NCBI GenBank assembly: GCA_023411115.1
Contig: JAEYPF010000009.1
Span: 1-44,854, forward strand
DNA: 44,854 bases
Reading direction: 5' to 3'
Source: Methanobacteriota archaeon
Lineage (GTDB): Archaea; Methanobacteriota; Methanobacteria; Methanobacteriales; Methanobacteriaceae
The number at the start of each line of letters is the position of its first letter. Positions within the stretch are counted from its first letter, which is position 1. Of this stretch, positions 41,468-44,854 are shown piece by piece. The position numbers were made by a program, and so were the translations under genes. The notes under the pieces were generated by a model that did not search any database, was not told the DNA's origin, and worked only from the letters and a program-made list of their open reading frames with translations.

Positions 41468-41659
41468 TTATTTTTTCTCACATTTGAAACAAAATTCTGT
41501 ATCTCTATTTGTTTTAAATGTTTTACCGCATTTTTTGCAAATAACTTCTTTTAAAGAAGATTTTTTATCGATAATATCCAGTGAACAAGAGCATTTCCAA
41601 CCCATTTTACCTTTTAATTGTGCTTCAAACTCTTTATCTATATTCGCTTCTTTAACCAT
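41468..41659 (-). CDS. Small zinc-ribbon protein
   Basis: The 63-residue protein has three CxxC-type pairs: KCSCSL, CKKCGKTFK and CFKCEKK, consistent with one or two zinc sites. The remaining residues are charged and soluble. It follows the cupin gene by 12 bases on the same strand, with GAGGTTT before the ATG, so the two probably share a transcript with the membrane ferredoxin protein upstream. No known family name. A nucleic-acid-binding or metal-sensing role would be usual for such a ribbon. Confidence 0.65.
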   Translation of the reverse strand: MVKEANIDKEFEAQLKGKMGWKCSCSLDIIDKKSSLKEVICKKCGKTFKTNRDTEFCFKCEKK

Positions 41660-41671
41660 TTTTAAACCTCA

Positions 41672-42010
41672 TTAAATTACTTTTGTTGATTTTACAGGCT
41701 TTGGAATTTTAACAATGAGAATACTCAGATCATTTTCGCTTTTATTGTACCAGCAATGGGGTATTCTGGTGGGACTTTCTATCAGCATGTCCTTTGCAAC
41801 GTTCTTTTTTTCATCACCTATTTCAACAATTCCTTCTCCTTCCAGGACATAGAAGAAAACATCAACAGGCGTAATATGTTTTTTTAATGACTCTCCTGGT
41901 TTTATCGTCATATGTACTGCTACTGCATTTTTGGTATCATATATTTTACGTGCATCTACTCCGTGTGGATTTGGAGAAGATTCAATATCGTGGATTTGAA
42001 CTATTTTCAT
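41672..42010 (-). CDS. Cupin-domain protein
   Basis: The 112-residue single-domain cupin shows the first cupin motif in the form AVAVHMTIKPGESLKKHITPVDVFFYVLEG in parts (HMTIKPGESLKKH, then FFYVLEGEG) and the second motif in LIESPTRIPHCWYN, with His available for a metal. Cupins of this size are sugar isomerases, dioxygenases or ligand sensors; nothing here decides among them. AGGTGAT precedes the ATG. It lies between the zinc-ribbon gene and the NapH-like gene on the same strand, 14 bases from the latter. Confidence 0.82.
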   Translation of the reverse strand: MKIVQIHDIESSPNPHGVDARKIYDTKNAVAVHMTIKPGESLKKHITPVDVFFYVLEGEGIVEIGDEKKNVAKDMLIESPTRIPHCWYNKSENDLSILIVKIPKPVKSTKVI

Positions 42011-42024
42011 TTTATCACCTAATT

Positions 42025-42747
42025 TTAATCGTTAATGCTGAAAGAATATTTAATAGCACCTTTAGGGCACTTTTCTATACATTCACCACATAATATACAA
42101 TTTAGATTTTTTATCATGCCTTTTTTGACCATAGCGCTGACATCTAAGCCCATGGGGCATGATTTATCACATAGTTTACAATTTGAGCAGTCTCTGTGAT
42201 CTGTTCTTAAATGTAAAGAGGGTATTCTAATTTTTCTGCCTAATTTGGCGCCTATTGTCAGGAAAACTCCCTGAGGGCATAGGTATCTACAGAATGCTCT
42301 GCTTCCCATGATTATAGACAAAAGACTAATTGTTATGATGAATGCAGGTATTGAAGTGATTAATAGAAGGCTGCAGTCAGAAGTAAATAAATTCACTCCT
42401 TTCAAGCCTCCAACATTTAAGATAAAATAAGAAACCATTAAGAGGAAAAGAACGAAAATAACGTATCTTATGCTGTTTGCTTTTTTGGATTTGGGCTTCT
42501 TATTTATGGGCTTATTTAAAACCTCTTGTAAGGCTCCATATGGGCAGGTATAACCGCATGATGCTGATCTACCCAGGAATAATGATAAAAGGAACCATAC
42601 TCCAAAAATAATAAAACTGAATGTGATTATTCCATTATGAATTCCCCAGACCATTAGGACTGGTGAATAAAAATTAAATAGAAATGGCAAAAGTACCACG
42701 AGTAATGCTAAAATGTATGTTCTTACTCTTATTTTATGATTTTTCAT
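42025..42747 (-). CDS. NapH/NosR-type membrane iron-sulfur protein
   Basis: The 240-residue protein has about five membrane helices, with the two CxxxCP membrane-face motifs of this family, GYTCPYG and CRYLCPQG. Two C-terminal [4Fe-4S] sites follow (CSNCKLCDKSCPMG and CILCGECIEKCPKG). Such proteins move electrons between the membrane and soluble partners. With a cupin and a zinc ribbon behind it, it may serve a small redox route. GGAGGTAG precedes the ATG. It is transcribed away from a TrmB regulator across 170 bases, so that regulator may control it. Confidence 0.85.
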   Translation of the reverse strand: MKNHKIRVRTYILALLVVLLPFLFNFYSPVLMVWGIHNGIITFSFIIFGVWFLLSLFLGRSASCGYTCPYGALQEVLNKPINKKPKSKKANSIRYVIFVLFLLMVSYFILNVGGLKGVNLFTSDCSLLLITSIPAFIITISLLSIIMGSRAFCRYLCPQGVFLTIGAKLGRKIRIPSLHLRTDHRDCSNCKLCDKSCPMGLDVSAMVKKGMIKNLNCILCGECIEKCPKGAIKYSFSIND

Positions 42748-42917
42748 TTAATCTACCTCCAATTTTTTAGAGCGTCCGCTAAATTGATTCTAAAGTGAAA
42801 TGGAATCCCAAAAATAACTCTATTGTGTAGTTTCCCTGGTTAAAGATCGATATCCGCAATATTTAAATGTTTTTTCACTAAATAAATATAAAATGAAAAA
42901 ATAATGGGGGATTTCTT

Positions 42918-43706
42918 ATTCCAATAAAACAAGCCACAATAAATGCTCTTAAAATAATGGGACTTACAGATTATGAATCTAAAGCATATCTGTCATTAGC
43001 ATCTTCTATTTCTGCCACTGCTTTAGAAATCAGCGAAGCTTCTGGCGTGCCTCTTTCAAGGGTATATGATGTGTTAAAAAATCTGCATAAAAAGGGATTT
43101 ATTGAAATTACACGTGGAAAGCCATTGAAATATAATGTAGTGCCTCCACAAGATGTTTTTGAAAAATCAAGGGTAAAAATTAAGGAAGAACTTGAAGAAG
43201 CTGAATCAGAAGTTAAAACCATTTATGAAAACCAGATACCCAAATCACAGGCTCCTATCTGGTTAATTTATGGTGTGGACAAAATTGTAAAAAAAGAAAC
43301 AGAGATTATCAGCCGTTCTAAGAATTCGCTTCACATTGCAGCAGGCTTTATGTTTCATGGTGAGCTTGATAAATTGGATGAAAGTCTTAATAATGCATTA
43401 AACAGAGGTGTTCAAACTAGAATAATAGCCGCGCCATACAGCATCATTGATGGGGAAAAGATAAGTATATCTAAAAATCTTAAAAAATTAGATTGCGAGG
43501 TTAAAACCTTTCCAATTCCATTTATAAAAGTTATTATAAGGGATAAAAAAGAAATGCTCCTGGTATTTTGCAAATTTAAAGATGAAAGTGTAATGTCTGA
43601 AACAGCAATAGGTGTATGGAATCAGTATACAGAATTCGTGGAAACAATTGCTGATTTGTATAATTTAGTGTGGACAATGAACTTATTTGCCAAAATAAAT
43701 CTTTAA
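42918..43706 (+). CDS. TrmB-family transcriptional regulator, probable ATT start
   Basis: Behind a GGGGGAT site lies ATT at 42918, followed by an in-frame run (IPIKQATINALKIMGLTDYE) that fits the TrmB N-terminus, where a short helix precedes LGLTDYEAKAYL. The first ATG, at 42957, has no ribosome site and would cut that helix. The 262-residue product has the winged helix (about 20-80: ALEISEASGVPLSRVYDVL) and a C-terminal sensor domain of phospholipase-D-like fold that in TrmB binds sugars. It is divergent from the NapH/cupin/zinc-ribbon operon and probably controls it. Confidence 0.85.
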   Translation: MPIKQATINALKIMGLTDYESKAYLSLASSISATALEISEASGVPLSRVYDVLKNLHKKGFIEITRGKPLKYNVVPPQDVFEKSRVKIKEELEEAESEVKTIYENQIPKSQAPIWLIYGVDKIVKKETEIISRSKNSLHIAAGFMFHGELDKLDESLNNALNRGVQTRIIAAPYSIIDGEKISISKNLKKLDCEVKTFPIPFIKVIIRDKKEMLLVFCKFKDESVMSETAIGVWNQYTEFVETIADLYNLVWTMNLFAKINL

Positions 43707-43775
43707 AAACAGCTTTTAAATCCATCAGAAAAAAGTAGAAATCTGATAATAACCAAAATAAATATTGGTGATTTG

Positions 43776-43919
43776 ATGGTTGTAGAGAGTGTAAAATGTG
43801 GAAGATGCGAGAAATGGTTCAAAAGAGAAATTCTAGAAGATAAGAGAATTAAAAGATCGGGAAAAATAGAAGAGTATTTGTGTCCAGAATGTGATGAAGA
43901 GATACAAGAAAATGATTAA
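43776..43919 (+). CDS. 47-residue zinc-ribbon micro-protein
   Basis: GGTGAT lies six bases before this ATG. The peptide has CGRC near the N-terminus and CPEC near the C-terminus, about 28 residues apart, so it would bind one zinc. It is highly charged. It ends ten bases before the convergent kinase stop. Two CxxC pairs and the ribosome site make a real gene likely; the function is unknown. Confidence 0.7.
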   Translation: MVVESVKCGRCEKWFKREILEDKRIKRSGKIEEYLCPECDEEIQEND

Positions 43920-43928
43920 TATATCATT

Positions 43929-44840
43929 CTAGTCCCATTTTTCCTTCATTCTTTCCATTGCCATGTTATAATCTGGAACATTAGTCTGACATCCTTCTGC
44001 TTCAACGATAAATGATGAAACTGCAGAAGCGAATTTTCCACAGTATTCCAGATCTTCACCTCTTAAATAAGCATTTAAAAACGCGGCACGATATGAATCT
44101 CCAGCACCGGTTGGATCTACTGCTTCTCTGACTATGGCGTCTATTTTTATCTTTTTATCTGAATATATTGTGCTTCCATCTTTACCATATGTTTTAACTA
44201 CGATTTCAGGGCCTATATCTCTCAATCCACTCATATCAACGTTTAAAGTTTTTAAAATTCTATCGATCTCGAAGTGGTTACCAAATAAAATGTTACAAAC
44301 CCTAATGGCGTTTTTAAGTTCATTTGGGGAATACATATGAAGGTCCTGTCCTGGATCAAAGGATATCAATTTTTCATGTGCACTGGCCACTACACCCGAT
44401 CTTCTATTGAAACTCGGATCGCCTGTTGCTAAATGGACTGCATTTGCATTTTTGATGGCTTTTTCTGGTGGGGTTGATCTTTTAAAGTAAGCTGCAGCTC
44501 CCCAGTAAAAATAACTTATTTGATCATTGTTGAAATCTGTAAAAACCCAGGCCATAGGTGTTTTTTCATTTTCAATCACTATCATGTGTTCTGTATCGAT
44601 TCCCATTTCTTTAAGTTTATTATGATAACTTGAGCCTTTAAATTCTCCTCCAACAGCAGATACTAAGCTGGATTTAAGCCCTAATGCGGCTGAAACTACA
44701 GCAACATTTGCAGCTGCCCCTCCATCAAAGTTTTTAATTTGCTTTATCAGTGTTGATGAATTAGGTGCAGGGAATTCCTTAACCAGGACTATCGAATCGA
44801 AAGCTGTGTGCCCAATCGCCAGAAGATCTGTTTTTGTCAG
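43929..44840 (-). CDS. PfkB-family carbohydrate/nucleoside kinase, probable CTG start
   Basis: The 303-residue protein is a ribokinase-type kinase: GHTAFDSIVLV at the start, GGAAANVAVVSAALG (about 36-50), a central GDPSFNR, and DPTGAGDSYRAAFLNA near 245-260 with the catalytic aspartate. The family phosphorylates sugars, nucleosides or related alcohols; methanogen members include ADP- or ATP-dependent nucleoside kinases. The window ends a few bases upstream. AGGTGAT stands four bases before a CTG, the same spacing other genes here have before ATG, so CTG at 44840 is my start; an in-frame GTG at 44849 overlaps that site. Confidence 0.85.
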   Translation of the reverse strand: MTKTDLLAIGHTAFDSIVLVKEFPAPNSSTLIKQIKNFDGGAAANVAVVSAALGLKSSLVSAVGGEFKGSSYHNKLKEMGIDTEHMIVIENEKTPMAWVFTDFNNDQISYFYWGAAAYFKRSTPPEKAIKNANAVHLATGDPSFNRRSGVVASAHEKLISFDPGQDLHMYSPNELKNAIRVCNILFGNHFEIDRILKTLNVDMSGLRDIGPEIVVKTYGKDGSTIYSDKKIKIDAIVREAVDPTGAGDSYRAAFLNAYLRGEDLEYCGKFASAVSSFIVEAEGCQTNVPDYNMAMERMKEKWD

Positions 44841-44854
44841 AAAAATCACCTTTA

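Overview
The window comes from a low-GC methanogenic archaeon, most likely a Methanobacterium or a close relative in Methanobacteriales. The support is the large subunit of the archaeal D-family DNA polymerase, the methanogen-specific twin ABC protein AtwA, class I lysyl-tRNA synthetase, a Sec61-beta peptide, archaeal-length ThiC and PurB, an aconitase-X small subunit of the archaeal mevalonate route, DUF5518 and DUF2769 proteins, and FilR1/TrmB regulators. Many genes begin directly behind archaeal Shine-Dalgarno (SD) sites of the GGTGAT or GGAGGTG type. No rRNA, tRNA, CRISPR array or transposase gene was recognised.

Layout. 1-5.2 kb: a cut membrane or secreted protein, a metal-dependent amidohydrolase, an unknown protein, a FilR1-type regulator, and a receiver-kinase whose dimerisation domain lacks its histidine. 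5.3-8.7 kb: six tandem DUF5518 membrane proteins, several with their own promoter. 8.7-11.6 kb: the phosphomevalonate dehydratase small subunit, then two paralogous membrane proteins each made of three repeats. The second has a cloverleaf-like cluster of hairpins in its leader. 11.8-20.5 kb: housekeeping genes (purB, Sec61-beta, polC, nrdD, a ferredoxin-nitroreductase).

20.5-28 kb: a two-gene UGSC system in its cysteine form, preceded by a structured RNA candidate, then a tight four-gene operon. That operon encodes a fumarate reductase/succinate dehydrogenase flavoprotein and iron-sulfur subunit without a membrane anchor, an aspartase, and a rubredoxin fused to an FMN hydroxy-acid oxidase. 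The natural reading is aspartate to fumarate to succinate, with a rubredoxin-linked flavoenzyme nearby. 28-29.8 kb: a sorbosone/PQQ-type beta-propeller fused to a cysteine-rich DUF2769 domain, next to a free copy of that domain.

30-32.4 kb holds the most unusual locus. Four short genes on the minus strand share a promoter/leader block with inverted repeats and strong SD sites. They encode two secreted His/Phe-rich proteins with nearly identical signal peptides, a 36-residue Phe/Pro/Trp/Asn peptide, and a 30-residue Ile/Leu/Lys peptide. Three of the four are followed by hairpins.

33-39.6 kb: lysK, thiC, DUF2124, a mini membrane protein, atwA, and a DUF134 regulator with a NifX-like protein; the last two share an identical 14-bp palindrome. 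40-44.9 kb: a PIN-like nuclease with a 14-residue repeat tail, a zinc ribbon/cupin/NapH-like ferredoxin cluster divergent from a TrmB regulator that probably starts at ATT, a small zinc ribbon, and a PfkB-type kinase that probably starts at CTG.
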